Shown: positions 32,936-44,790, counted from the first letter of the stretch. The stretch is 64,000 bases of DNA from Mytilisepta virgata (GCA_028015205.1 CM051512.1:17143139-17207138), one strand, 5' to 3'. Numbers and translations are program-made. The notes: a model not told the origin generated them from the letters alone.

Positions 32936-35900
32936 CTAGTAATATAAGATAGGTTTTAGTAGGTCAAATATCTAATGTAATATATTTGAATAAAAAAATG
33001 AGAAAGCTTTATCTGAAGATTTGCTCAAAGCTATAAATAGGAAAAGAGAGAAAGGGTAGGGCTGTTAATTGATAAAAAGATCAACCGTATGTAACTTATT
33101 TAGTCACAAATTTTGTGTGTCTGTATTTTATGATGCACAATTGCTTGTTGGTTTTATCCTTTCAACAGACTTTAACATTATTGTTGATCAATTGTCCACT
33201 CATTTTATTCATATAGTTTTAAGGTTTCAAGTGTCTCTTGACAAGAGGAAACAAATAATATTTTGAAGACACATCCGCCGTTTTATCCCCAAATAGCAAT
33301 AGAAAACCACAATCCACCGTTTTATTCCCAATAGCAATAGAAAACTTCACAACCAAGTTGAATGCCAAATTGTTTAAGCCACGTTGAAATTTCTGTAATC
33401 ACTATTTGGGTCAACATATAATGCTAGGTAATTCCAAGATTGTATTTATTTTTATAAGTTTTCTCCCAATTTTCAACCAATTTTTTGTGTTCTTTCAATT
33501 TTGAAAAGACAGTAATGCACATCTAAAGGTCATTATACACCATATTAGATACACAAGGACTTTCATAGCACGACCCAACTGTCGCGTGAGGAGATTTCGT
33601 CTGTGAGAATTGCCAGTTCCGTTTCCGATTTCCGGTTTGGCTGTCGGATCTTACATAGGGGGTCGTGAGCATAACCAGTCCGTGAGATCATCCAGCACAA
33701 CAAAAAACGCTATTTTGTATTTTTTCGACATACGATGTATAAAGAAAATTAAGTTTTGGATGCATTTTAATATCATTTATTAATAATCATAGATATAAAA
33801 TCCGGGCCAGATTATTACTATCATGTTAAATTGTTCTTGATCAAATAATATTAATTAATTCACAAACAATGTAAATCCTTTTAGGAATGAAGACACTGCT
33901 AATAAATTTACGATTTTTATGGGATAATTAATTGGATTAAAATGATGATACTGGTAATAAAATGCAAACAATTATTAAATCAATTAAACAATATACCTTA
34001 AGTCAGCAATCATTTTGGAGAAAATGGGGGGGGGGGGGGTATTAATTTTTTTTAAAGTTTCTTTAACAAATATTAAAGAAAAGTTTCCTTCATTTTTTTG
34101 CAACTTGCTCAAATAATATTAATTAATTCACAGACTAATGATTTTCTGAAAGTGACTTTTGTTTTTACCGCAGAGGTAAACTGTTTTTGCCTTTGACAGA
34201 GAGACAATTCTTTTTTGCACTGTTGAGTCAAACAAATTTCTTCCTCTATAAAATATGGTAAAATCTAGTAATTGCATTCTATGGTACTTTATATGTAAAC
34301 AGGGTAAAAATATGCACAGGCTAGCAATTCTCATGGCTCATATTCATCATCTTTACAATATTCAGTCATTCTATGGTACTTTATATGTAAACAGGGTAAA
34401 AATATGCACAGGCTGGCAATTCTCATGGCTCATACTAATTATATATACAATATTCTGTCATTCTATGGTACTTTATTTGTAAACATGGTAAAAATATGCA
34501 CAGGCTGGCAATTCTCATGGCTCATATTCATTATCTTTACAATATTCTGTCATTCTACGGTACTTTATATGTAAACAGGATAAAAATATGCACAGGCTAG
34601 CAATTCTCATAGCCCATACTGATTATATATACAATATTCTATCATTCTATGGTACTTTATATGTAAACAGGGTAAAAATATGCACAGGCTGGCAATTCTC
34701 ATGGCTCGTACTGATTATATATACAATATTCTGCCATTCTATGGTATTTTATATGTAAACGGGGTAAAAATATGCACAGGCTGGCAATTCTCATAGCTCA
34801 TATAATGACAGAATATTGTAAAGATGATGAATATGAGCCATGAGAATTGCCAGCCTGTACATTTTTTTACCCCGGTTACAAATAAAGTACAATAAAATGA
34901 TAGAATATTATAATCATGATCAGTATGAGCCAAGAGAATTGGCAGCCTGTGCATATTTTTACCCTGTTTAGATACAAAGTACCATAGAATGATAGAATAT
35001 TGTATATATGATCAGTAGGAACCATGAGAATTGCCAGCCTGTGCATATTTTTACCCAGTTTAAAAATAAAATACCATAGAATGATAGAATATTGTATATA
35101 TGATCAGTATGAACCATGAGAATTGCCAGCCTGTGCATATTTTTACCCAGTTTAAAAATAAAATACCATAGAATGATAGAATATTGTATATATGATCAGT
35201 ATGAGCCATGAGAATTGCAAGCCTGAGCATATTTTTCCCTGTTTACATATAAAGTACCACAGACAGCAGAATATTGTATATATAATCGGTATGAGCCATG
35301 AGAATTGCCAGCCTGCGCATCTTTTTAGCCTGTGTACATATAAAGTACCATAGAATGACAGAATATTATAAAGATGATGAATATGAGCCATGAGAATTGC
35401 CAGCCTGTGCATATTTTTTCCCATATTTTTAGCCTGTTTACATATAAAGTACCATAGAATGATAGAATATTCTATATATGATCAGTATGAGCCATGAGAA
35501 TTGCCAGCCTGTGAATATTTTTAGCCTGTTAACATATAAAGTACCACAGAAAGCAGAATATTGTATATATAATCAGTATGAGCCATGAGAATTGCCAGCC
35601 TGTGCATATTTTTTCCCTGTTCACATATAAAGTACCATAGAATGACAGAATATTATAAAGATGATGAATATGAGCCATGAGAATTGCCAGCCTGTGCATA
35701 TTTTTTCCCATATTTTTAGCCTGTTTACATATAAAGTACCATAGAATGATAGAATATTGTATATATGATCAGTATGAGCCATGAGAATTGCCAGCCTGTG
35801 GATATTTTTAACCTGTTAACATATAAAGTACCATAGAATGATAGAATATTGTATATATGATCAGTATGAGCCATGAAAAATGCCAGCCTGTGGATATTTT

Positions 35901-38900
35901 TAACCTGTTAACATATAAAGTACCATAGAATGTTAGAATATTGTATATATGATCAGTATGAGCCATGAAAAATGCCAGCCTGTGCATATTTTTAGCCTGT
36001 TTACATATAAAGTACCATAGAATGACAGAACATTGTAAAGATGATGAATATGAGCCATGAGAATTGCCAGCCTGTGCATTTTTTTACCCCGTTTACATAT
36101 AAAGTACCATAGAATGATAGAATATTGTATATATGATCAGTATGAGACATGAGAATTGCCAGCCTGTGCATATTTTTACCCCGTTTACATATAAAGTACC
36201 ATAGAATGATAGAATATTGTATATATGATCAGTATGAGACATGAGAATTGCCAGCCTGTGCATATTTTTAGCCTGTTTAGATATAAAGTACCATAGAATG
36301 ATAGAATATTGTATATATGATCAGTATGAGACATGAAAATTGCCAGCCTGTGCATATTTTTACCCTGTTTAGATATAAAGTACCATAGAATGACAGAATA
36401 TTGTATATATGATCAGTATGAGACATGAGAATTGCCAGCCTGTGCATATTTTTATCCTGTTTAGATATAAAGTACCATAGAATGATAGAATATTGTATAT
36501 ATGATCAGTATGAGCCATGAAAAATACCAGCCTGTGCATATTTTTAGCCTGTTTACATATAAAGTACCATAGAATGACAGAATATTGTAAAGATGATGAA
36601 TATGAGCCATGAGAATTGCCAGCCTGTGCATATTTTTACCCCGTTTACAAATAAAGTACCATAAAATGATAGAATATTATAGTCATGATCAGTATGAGCC
36701 ATGAGAATTGGCAGCCTGTGCATATTTTTAGCCTGTTAACATATAAAGTACCACAGAATGACAGAATATTATAAAGATGATGAATATGAGCCATGAGAAT
36801 TGCCAGCCTGTGCATATTTTTACCCTGTTTAGATATAAAGTACCATAGAATTATAGAATATTGTATATATGATCAGCATGAGCCATGAGAATTGCCAGCC
36901 TGTGCATATTTTTACCCCATTTACATAGAAAAAATCTAGGCAAACACAAGAGACAAAAAATTTAAATATAAAAGGGGGGCACTTTTGAACATACTTCACA
37001 AAAATGACAGATGTTTGCTAAACCATTGACATGAAACTGAAACTATAAAAAGAAGAAGACAAAATGGAAATTAACCGAATCATATCCGATAAAAACACAT
37101 AAAAAGTAATAGACCAAATGGGAATATAAGCATTATAAGTACAAAGCACTTTTTATTATGTCAGTTTTATTTTTTCAGATTTTTGTGTTTTAGTGCTTGG
37201 CTTGATGAATCTAGAGTTTAAAATTTTATTGTCTGTCTTTCTATTAATCTGTCCACTGACCCAGGATGTAGGGGAGGGTTGAGTACTCGCAATCATGTTT
37301 AACCCCACCATGTTGTATAACTGTCCTTAGGCAGGACCATGCATTTTCAGTGGTTGTTTTGCGTCTTCTTTGTTGTTTCTATGTGAATTGTTTTGTTTAT
37401 TTTGGGATTTGTGGTGATTATTATTTAATGCTTGACATTTATTTCAGGGCCAGGTAATGACATACATGTGTGTTGGGCTGTTGCTCAATGTTGAAGGCCA
37501 CATCAATGGCGACCACTAGATGATATAGTTTTTCAAGATATTCTTTAAATCGGGATAAAGCCTCAATGACGCATACCCCATATCCTTTCTTTTTCGTATC
37601 ATTTTAATTAGATTTTTTCATATGTAATAAAAATGAACAGTAGACAAAATGGGAACAATTGTTCCCATATTGAAAGCCAAGCCTAATGTTTTACCTAATT
37701 CATGTTATTTTAAATTAAATATAAGATTAAAATTTCTTTTGCTGAATAATCTGTTCTTATAAATTTAGAAACTATAAGGAATTAAAAAAGAAAGAGAAAG
37801 TATGGTTGTGTTTATATGGAGACTAATTATTTCTTTAATGGGAAGGAAGCTGACAAATTCTGTAGCATCAGTGTGTTTATTTTTCAAAATACAAATTTTA
37901 TTTTCCACAATTATTTTTAGGGTAGGATTATTTATTCTCCAATCGAGAAACTGGCGATACATCTTTCAAGATATGGGATTGCCCATTTTGAATAACCGAC
38001 TTCATGATTGAATGTTTTTTTTAAATTTGGGTAGCCTATGCAGATTTTTAAGTGCAGAATTTCATAATATCAGACATCCTGCTAGCACCCCCCCCCCTTT
38101 TTACTGATATGTCTTTAAACTGTAGGACAATGCCATAATTTTTTTTATATAAAGAGGTGTATGCCAAATTTCTTTTCCAGGCCACCCCCTTTTTGAGTTT
38201 TCCGTTTGTATCAACACTGTTCAAAAGGTGCATTTAACTGCTTATTATTTTGTCTGCGTTATTTTGTTATTAAGTTATAATAAGTATGTAAATGTTTGTT
38301 TATGTTTATTTTGTTCATTTTCTGCATAATTCAATAGCAATCACTTGATCAGTACAAATCAAACACACGACATTTGTTTTTGCCACCCATTCCCGGAAGT
38401 CATATATCAGACGGAAGTACCTGTTGGCTAATAGCCGCATGAGGTGCTCACGCCGGAACTGCATCGAAATAGTTCCGCCTTTATACGCATGCGGGACGTT
38501 AAATCCTCACGGACGAAATCTCCTCACGCGACAGCTGTCCTCCCTTGTAAAAACAAATTTGCTACATATAAATGATATAATTGTTTAGGAAAATACCTAC
38601 ATAGCTGCTCGTTCAACACTTCTTTGAAACTGTGCATTAAATGACACTGAAACAAAGCACACCAACTATATTAACAAAGTTTTACAAATATGTTATATTA
38701 GAACACTGGGGTCTATCCCGTATATCCGTTGTTTACATTTCTAATGCTTTATTTTTGTATTTTTTCTTCTTAAGTCACATTTTTGTGGTATTTTTATGAG
38801 GGATATGGTCCTTACGAATTTACCTTGTGATCGGAATTTAAATCTTTCCCGTTACTTCATAATTATTTCTGTATTATCTAATCTTTTCGAATTTTGATTG

Positions 38901-41783
38901 TGTTAAAAATGTCCCAAAAATAACATTTGAAATTAATTTTCCCATCTTATCACATCATATTAGTCTACTGAACTGAGACTGAAACCGGATTGACTTTGTT
39001 TCCTGTTACGTCGGGTGCTATTCTAAACCACAACTAAGTAACCATCTGGATTAGATTTGCCCAATAGTATAGTTTTGTGTAGAAATAATTACTGTTCATT
39101 TTGTTCAGTGTTTTCATATTGATAATTTTATATGTTCAACTTGGAATACGTATTGTCTAATGTATTCAATGTTCAGTGTTTCTATCTGTCCGTGCGGATT
39201 CCTCTGTTTATCTGTCCCCGAGACTTGCTTTTTTAATTTTAGGTATGAATATACATTTTCTTATCGTTGGGATATTCAATCATATTTACATCACTTACTG
39301 TTCATACTTTTTCTTTTAATGACAATATCCGTTATGCCAACTGTTACTATTAAGACTATTACTGCAGTTAAAGCCCAGAAAAGTGTTTGCAGACTGAATC
39401 CGGTCTGGCCTAAATCATAAACGTTACAAAGGTTTGTATTCTTAGATGATCATTTTATAGGGTTATTTTTTAAAGCCTTAAATAAATTGATATTTTTAAT
39501 ATAAAAAGATAATATTTTGATAATAATGTTAAATCGCACTCATTGTAGCAACTGAATATAGCAAAAGACATGAAAATGTTCTTGAAATTTGATTTTAATT
39601 GGAGTCGTGGCTTTCTGTTTAGATTAATTTACCACTAAGTAATTCTACCTGGTCTTCCGTTAAAGCTATGGATGGTAGTACCCAAATTATTGCCCAGCAC
39701 TACCGTAAAATCTCCTTCAAAATCATCGAGAACGCTTAAATTAGAACTAAATACTGCATAAACAATTATTCTGTCATATATTAGAAGTGGAGTAGTCTTT
39801 TGAGAAGTCGTCATCTTGAATCTGGTTGAATTTTTTATTATATGTTTTCCGTTTTGTAGCCAACGAGGAGAATCTGGAGCAGTGGCTGTATAGTAAAGGA
39901 CAGAGAAAACCCGAAATGATCCCTCATTCATGTAGGTATCTGTTTCTACTATAACAGGAGGACCTGAAATATGAAGGATAATTCATAATACTAAAGTATT
40001 CTTTAGAAAATACATTTTGTTGACGATTCACATATTTCGTTCACACAGTTTGAACAAATAACAAAGATTTTTTTATTTCAATTAGAATTTTTTTTTAACC
40101 TGATATCAATCCTGGTTTTTAGTGGGGGTTCACATTGTTAGTGCTCTAGTTTAGTTATATTCGACCGTGTTCTATCGTGTTTTACCGTGTTCTACCTTTG
40201 TTTAGTTTATTATATGTTTTTTCTTCTTCTAGTAATACATGTATCCTTGTGGCGATTGTTTGTCGTATTCTATTCTCATGACTTTGTCGTTTCCTTGGAT
40301 TTCGAATTACGAATTCCCCAACACTCTTTTATCGCTAAGGTAATCTTTTAACGATGGTGGTTACGATGTAGATGTGGGCTTTTAAAAGTCAGAAATCATT
40401 TATACCTCTATGGGGCTACCGCACTTAGGAATATATGCTAGTATTTCGATACTATCCCGAACTTGATACTTAAAGACCAAACCAACTAATCATTTCTGTA
40501 ATTGATTTTTTCTTGAAACTCAACATATTCGTTCTTGGTGGTTTTTTGAACGATATTAGCGAATAAAAAAGATAGGTCACCGAATTCGTTTCGTTGCTAT
40601 AGTACCGCAAAAAATGCTTACATTCAGCCAGATGCTAAATTTACGGCATATTTTTCTAATGATGCCATTTCCGTCGTGGAAGTCGAATTTTTATACGGAC
40701 TTTTGTGTTTTCGCTTCCAGAATATATATATTTTTTCATTGTAACAAAGAAAACGGTTTCCCATAACGCAATGACCACGTATTCTGCTCTAAAGGCCTTT
40801 CCCGCGCAAATTTCGGCCAATTTTTACTGCATATTCTATTGAATTTTGAAAAATCTGTAATTGATTTTTTTCTTAAATTTTTATACTGTGTTTAGTTATT
40901 CATTGTTGTCAGAATAAGACAAAAAAAAAATGATAGGTGCCCGACTTCATAAGAAAAATAAAACGGATTTAACGTCGAAAAAATGACATATTCAGCTACG
41001 CCAAGCTTAGTTTTGTTTTTTCAATAAACATGACGTCACAATAAGCAAAAAAGAACTTTCCCTTCAAGTCACCGTGTCGCCGGCGATGTACATAGTGTAA
41101 GCCTCATTCAAACCAATTTTGTTATTGGTTGGAATGATATGGTAAAATATTTTTGATCTTATCATTTGTAGATGCTTCAAAACTAACCTAAGAGTTCGAG
41201 TTCGTGCCTCAGTTAATGAGTTCCAGTTAAAAGTCGAGTTCAGGTTATATTTCGAATTTTGATTCGAATTTTCCAGTTCTAAAGCCAAACTTTAATTTGC
41301 AATCATTCAAGTGTTAACTAGAAAGTCACAGCAATCAAACAAAACAAATAAACATAGGTTTGTCGAAGTCATCGAGAACCAAACTTAGATCATATCTTGC
41401 AGAATCAATCCAGGGAGTGGTTTCATTTCCGAATATTTGCGACATTTTATTTTGACAAAAAGTAAATTTATAGTGTTTGCAAGAAAGCCAAGAATATTTT
41501 GCCAATTTTTATGTCTTTGTTGCATATCTAGTTTCTGTGCTGGAAAAAGTTTGTCAACGTCTATGCTAGGAACTGTCCGGAACGTTTTGTTATAAAACCA
41601 ATACATTGAAGGAAAACAAGAACCCTAAAACTACAACACAATACCGATATTGCTTTCCGTGTATTGCCATTTCGACAGTTATAGTTATTTACTGCTAATT
41701 TAAAAAAAAAAACCTTTCAGTGCCAACGCCAAGGTACCAGCTACTAGACATATCATAATTGCAGGAAATGTAGCTATGGCCAT
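32749..41783 (-). CDS. Single-Ig type I receptor with YxxL/I tail
   Basis: Five exons (41,783-41,714; 39,963-39,649; 39,409-39,299; 38,646-38,601; 32,935-32,749) join with matching phases (1,1,1,2) to give about 242 residues. In order these are a signal peptide (MAIATFPAIMICLVAGTLAL), one Ig-like domain, a TM helix (FWALTAVIVLIVTVGI) with a basic KRK stop-transfer, and a cytoplasmic tail. The tail has HYTEI, PYEEL and a C-terminal DYLEL, which are YxxL/I motifs of the kind that bind SH2 domains when phosphorylated. They are ITIM-like rather than strict ITIMs, since the -2 positions are Ala, Gly and His. The family is not recognised beyond the Ig fold. The likely role is cell-surface recognition or signalling (inference). 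An additional Ig exon at 43,359-43,012 could be spliced upstream of 39,963. The tail exon is separated by a 5.7 kb repeat-filled intron. Confidence 0.7.
33579..33610 (+). repeat. Left inverted repeat of a 5-kb block
   Basis: 'actgtcgcgtgaggagattt' followed by 'cgtctgtgag'. The inverse lies at 38,502-38,533. Confidence 0.7.
34275..34800 (+). repeat. 92-bp minisatellite, forward arm
   Basis: About six units of 92 bp with 'atggtactttatatgtaaac', 'agggtaaaaatatgcacagg' and 'ctggcaattctcatggctca'. ORFs here are repeat shadows. Confidence 0.9.
34801..36930 (-). repeat. 92-bp minisatellite, inverted arm
   Basis: About 23 units of the same repeat in the opposite orientation ('agccatgagaattgccagcc', 'tgtgcatatttttaccctgt', 'acatataaagtaccatagaa'). 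Two subtypes alternate, 'aagatgatgaatatg' and 'tatatgatcagtatg'. Confidence 0.9.
36940..38490. other. Intronic sequence, no gene seen
   Basis: AT-rich with a poly-C run at about 38,089-38,097. ORFs at 37,765-38,011 and 38,048-38,233 have no splice or motif support. Confidence 0.4.
38502..38533 (-). repeat. Right inverted repeat of a 5-kb block
   Basis: 'ctcacggacgaaatctcctc' followed by 'acgcgacag', inverse of the left copy with one clear mismatch. Adjacent sequence on both sides is G+C-richer than its surroundings. Confidence 0.7.
38601..38646 (-). CDS. 46-nt juxtamembrane exon
   Basis: Acceptor 'ctttgtttcag', donor 'gtaggt'. It encodes SFNAQFQRSVERAA. It enters in phase 1 and leaves in phase 2, exactly what is needed to link the TM exon to the tail exon. 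Confidence 0.7.
39299..39409 (-). CDS. Transmembrane exon of the Ig receptor
   Basis: Acceptor 'tatgatttag', donor 'gtaagt'. It encodes QTGFSLQTLFWALTAVIVL then IVTVGITDIVIKRKSMN. Hydrophobic helix followed by basic residues. Phase 1-1. Confidence 0.8.
39649..39963 (-). CDS. Ig-like domain exon lacking canonical Cys
   Basis: A phase 1-1 exon of 315 nt with acceptor 'catatttcag' and donor 'gtagaa'. It starts PPVIVETDTYMNEGSF. The Ig signature Trp (PRWLQNGK) and the F-G region (FEGDFTVVLGNNLG) are present, but both disulfide Cys positions are replaced by non-Cys residues. N-glycosylation sequons NST and NLS are present. Confidence 0.8.
39970..41700. other. Intron of the Ig receptor, no supported exon
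   Basis: Short ORFs at 41,064-41,288 and 41,385-41,606 (minus) are unrecognised and lack phase-matched splice sites. Both may be remnants. Confidence 0.4.
41714..41783 (-). CDS. Signal-peptide exon of the Ig receptor
   Basis: ATG at 41,783. It encodes MAIATFPAIMICLVAGTLAL followed by ALK, a typical short n-region plus hydrophobic core, ending with one base (phase 1). The donor 'gttttt' is weak, which lowers confidence. The phase matches the next Ig exon. Confidence 0.55.
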
Positions 41784-41924
41784 TATGCCTTATCAATGCA
41801 GGTTACATCGAAAAAAAAAAGAAAGTTAACATAAGAAACTGTGAATAGCCATACTAGATTCTGGTACTACCGATAGTTAGTGGTATATCAGACAATTTGT
41901 TACGGCTCAACCATAAGTCTTACG

Positions 41925-42257
41925 CATCACTCCAACCCAGTGTATAAATTCCGACAACTATGACATTTGCAAATACGAATAAAAATGACCCTAGGCCACC
42001 CTGTGTCTCTTCTACGATGCCAGTAAATTCAGTTTCTCCCCACACCAATTACAACCCCCCATAAGTTCCTGTGTCAGTAGCTTTGGTTCTATTATTCTTC
42101 TTTCCCCTTCTTCCCATATTTTGCTTGCATCTTGAGTTTCTTGTAGATAATAAAACTCTGTTTTCCTCCTTTTAACTTCAGACATTCGCTCTCGGCAGTC
42201 TTTTCGGCGCTTCCTTTCACTAGTTTTAATGAAACGACCTTTCAAGCGCGACGCCAT
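41925..42257 (-). pseudogene. Frameshifted transposase-like N-terminal fragment
   Basis: The minus frame from 42,257 has a basic start (MASRLKGRFIKTSERKRRKD) and a zinc-ribbon-like part (ERRIIEPKLLTQELMGGCNW then CGEKLNLL). The frame then stops. In shifted frames the next codons read ETQGGLGSFLFV and ICKCHSCRNLYTG, which look like its continuation with a further C-x-C-x2-C. This layout resembles the N-terminus of large invertebrate Mutator/YqaJ-type transposon proteins. With at least two frameshifts it is a dead fragment. Confidence 0.45.
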
Positions 42258-43011
42258 TTTAGCTTTTCAGAAATAACGCGAATGTGAAACACCGTTTCGC
42301 GGATTTTCTATGAACGTCATAGACGTCTTATGGAACAATACTAATGCGCTGAGATGTGCGTATAAACAATAGTTGGTTTGGTCTTTAAAATGTATAGATT
42401 GTAACATCTGTGAATACTAAGGAGTGTCTACCTCGTACATAGCTCTGTCCTTAAAAGTGATCTCTATCCATATCTTTCAAAGGTCTCACTCTCTGGACAT
42501 TACCACAAGGACCATTGCACTCAATATTTGGAAAGCTAACCAAACACTTCCAAATGGACGTTACTTTACATGGAAGTATATTCGAGGTGATTTTTCAAAT
42601 ATTTTAATATCTTTTTACCACTGAATGTAATTTTACATGTTTGAAGTTCTTTGGTTTCTTTAAAGGGCATGTTACCTTTAACAGGACATAGATGTTTTTT
42701 CTAAAATGTTTGGATCATGTTCATTGTATTACTTAGTTCTAATCTGCATTTTTTAAAAAGTTTGTTTAAGCCCACCTTATATTGGCCTCGATCAGCGTGT
42801 TTTAGACATAGACAGATTTAATAAAGACCAACTGCATCAAATTCGTTCATTTGTGGTATAAAATGTTAAACTTTTGTGCATTATGTCGTGGAGTTAAAAA
42901 ACAAACGATAAGGTCTTCAATGATCCAATTTTTTTTAGACCTACAGCAAATCATTACAACAGCAATATGAAAAAAAAAATCGGTAGCAAAAAATATTACT
43001 TGTAAGCCTAC

Positions 43012-43359
43012 CTGTGACAAGAACAGTCCAACTTGCATTCTTGAAAAATGGTATGCGAGATTCGAAACTCATTGAACAAATTACTTCCAGCGGTCCAATA
43101 TTTTGCGATACTAGTATACGCATTGCATATATTTTACCATCAGGAGAACAGATACAGCTTTCAGAACATTTTTGCCTTGTTGTAAAACAGCTTTTATACT
43201 GCATTCGTACACTATCTATTGTAACACCATTAATTAAAAATTCTGCAAGCCGACCAGAAGGCACGACACTTGATGTGCAGTTTAGCCAGATAAGATCTCC
43301 TCTGTCTGCAGTCAATGGTCCTTGTAGACTGATTTCTTGCGACGATACTGACTCTAAAA
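43012..43359 (-). CDS. Ig-like domain exon (upstream)
   Basis: A phase 1-1 exon of 348 nt. It has an acceptor on the minus strand at 43,361-43,360 and a donor 'gtaggc' after 43,012. It encodes an Ig-like fold with LIWLNCTS (B strand Cys) and PLEVICSMSF (F strand Cys), plus an extra cysteine cluster KCSESCICSPDGK. Its phase fits direct splicing to the Ig exon at 39,963. It lies upstream of the signal-peptide exon at 41,783, so it belongs either to a longer alternative transcript with a signal peptide beyond 43,359 that I could not find, or to a neighbouring paralogue fragment. Confidence 0.7.
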
Positions 43360-43495
43360 CTAAGGTAAACTAAATCAATGTATCATAAAGTACTTGTCTG
43401 AGTTTTGATCTATTACTGGATTGCAGGGGAATAAAAATGACAAAACTGCCTGCCTTATATAATATATGAATCCAAAACCATCGTTTGATTTTCTC

Positions 43496-43690
43496 TAAGT
43501 ATGTTAATATAATATTATGTATATTTCTCTATGTATGTTCATATATGTATATTTCTCTATGTGTGTTCATATACGTATATTTCTCTAAGTATTTCATATA
43601 TGTATATTTCTCTATGCATGTTCATATATGTATGTCTTCTATGTATGTTCCTCTATGTATGTTCTGTATGTATTGTCTCTGTGTATGCCG
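43496..43690 (+). repeat. Short tandem repeat of about 32-36 bp
   Basis: About six units of 'tatttctctatgtatgttca' plus 'tatatgta' with drift. ORFs across it (43,485-43,775) are repeat shadows. Confidence 0.8.
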
Positions 43691-43699
43691 CTTATGGGC

Positions 43700-44215
43700 C
43701 AATAAATTACTTTACTGGAGTAAAAGTTATTTGAAAACCATTACCGAATCGATGAGAAATCGGGAAATGCAATAGAGCAAATAAATACCACAGTGATAAT
43801 TATATCGAAAGACACAGCAAATTCTACCGATTTAGAACAAGACACAGTAAACACCTAGACACTTGAACCTCTAAAAACCCGAACTAATAACACTCGACAC
43901 ATTGTAAATGGGTAACATCATCTGAAGTGTTAAATCTAGTGAAGTACAAATAAATCACACTGAAGAGTTGTAGTCTCATTTGTGAGATAGCAACTTCGCA
44001 ATGGCAAATCAATTAGTGTTGATTTTCTGAGTGATGATATCGACACCATATATATAGCTTAGTTAAGTAAAACGCTGTACATATCACACGGAAGGCAATA
44101 GCGAATCAACTTAACACCATAAGCTGGGGACTTTGGTACATAACTGCTATGATTTGAATTTAAAAATTTAAAAGTTAGAAAAGTTGCTCAAAAAGGGGTA
44201 TGTTACTCTCCTTAT
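43700..44215. other. No recognisable gene
   Basis: AT-rich intergenic or intronic DNA without a supported feature. Confidence 0.4.
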
Positions 44216-44219
44216 TAAA

Positions 44220-44550
44220 GTTTTATGGACGCCATGATGACTGGGTATACAGGTATGAAAAACCGTTTCACAAATGAAAATGGACCTTTTCCACTAATGT
44301 TATCCCTTCTTCATATCGGATTTGACATGGGCAGCATAGCGAGTGTCCTACAAGAAGCAGAGTCTGCTTACTCTTCCGTAGCACCTGAGTCTACCACCGT
44401 TTTTTTGGTTGGTTCCATGTAGTTCATATGTTTTTATTTTTTTAATTGTAATGCATGTATTGTTTTGGTCTGTCTTAGTTGTCCTCCGGAGTTTGTCAGT
44501 TGTTTCGATTTTCCCCTCCTTAGAATATCCCTTTGGTATTTCTCGACTTT
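44220..44550 (+). mobile_element. Retroelement 3' tail copy
   Basis: Contains 'ggtatgaaaaaccgtttcac', 'agcatagcgagtgtcctaca', 'ctgcttactcttccgtagca' and 'ggagtttgtcagttgtttcg'. The 65-aa ORF within it is a repeat shadow. Confidence 0.7.
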
Positions 44551-44599
44551 ACTTTAAATCAACACGTTTGTTAAATATATGATTTTAATTGCCTTTTAT

Positions 44600-44790
44600 A
44601 GTTATGTAAGGAAAGAAATTTAGTCACAAAATTTAGAATGAGTGGCCATAAACTGGAAATTGAAATAGGTAGATATCAAGGTATAAAAGCAGAAAACGGA
44701 ATTCGCAAGTTACATGTAAGTAAAAAAGACGTAGATAAAATTTTCTGCTACAATGTGAAACACTACAAAATTATAGAGAAAATGTAATGT
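44600..44790 (+). pseudogene. Non-LTR retroelement C-terminal fragment
   Basis: The + frame reads KFRMSGHKLEIEIGRYQGIK, the 'FR.S.H.L.IE.GRY..I' segment that precedes the terminal Cys cluster in many non-LTR RT proteins. Stops or frameshifts lie upstream, and the Cys cluster is degraded. Confidence 0.5.

Noticed and set aside
34255..35711. ORFs of 60-90 aa with repeated HRLAIL and YFICKQGK-like words
   Set aside because: They are translations of the 92-bp minisatellite.
34275..36930. CRISPR-like array
   Set aside because: The units are near-identical throughout with no unique spacers, and the setting is an animal intron, so it is a minisatellite.
41385..41606. 73-aa minus ORF between the signal-peptide and Ig exons
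   Set aside because: No phase-1 acceptor and donor pair encloses it and no domain is visible.
42424..42624. 66-aa + ORF ending with GRYFTWKYIRGDF
   Set aside because: No family recognised, and it lies antisense in the Ig gene intron with no splice support.
44225..44422. 65-aa ORF
   Set aside because: It coincides with a retroelement tail present as several truncated copies.
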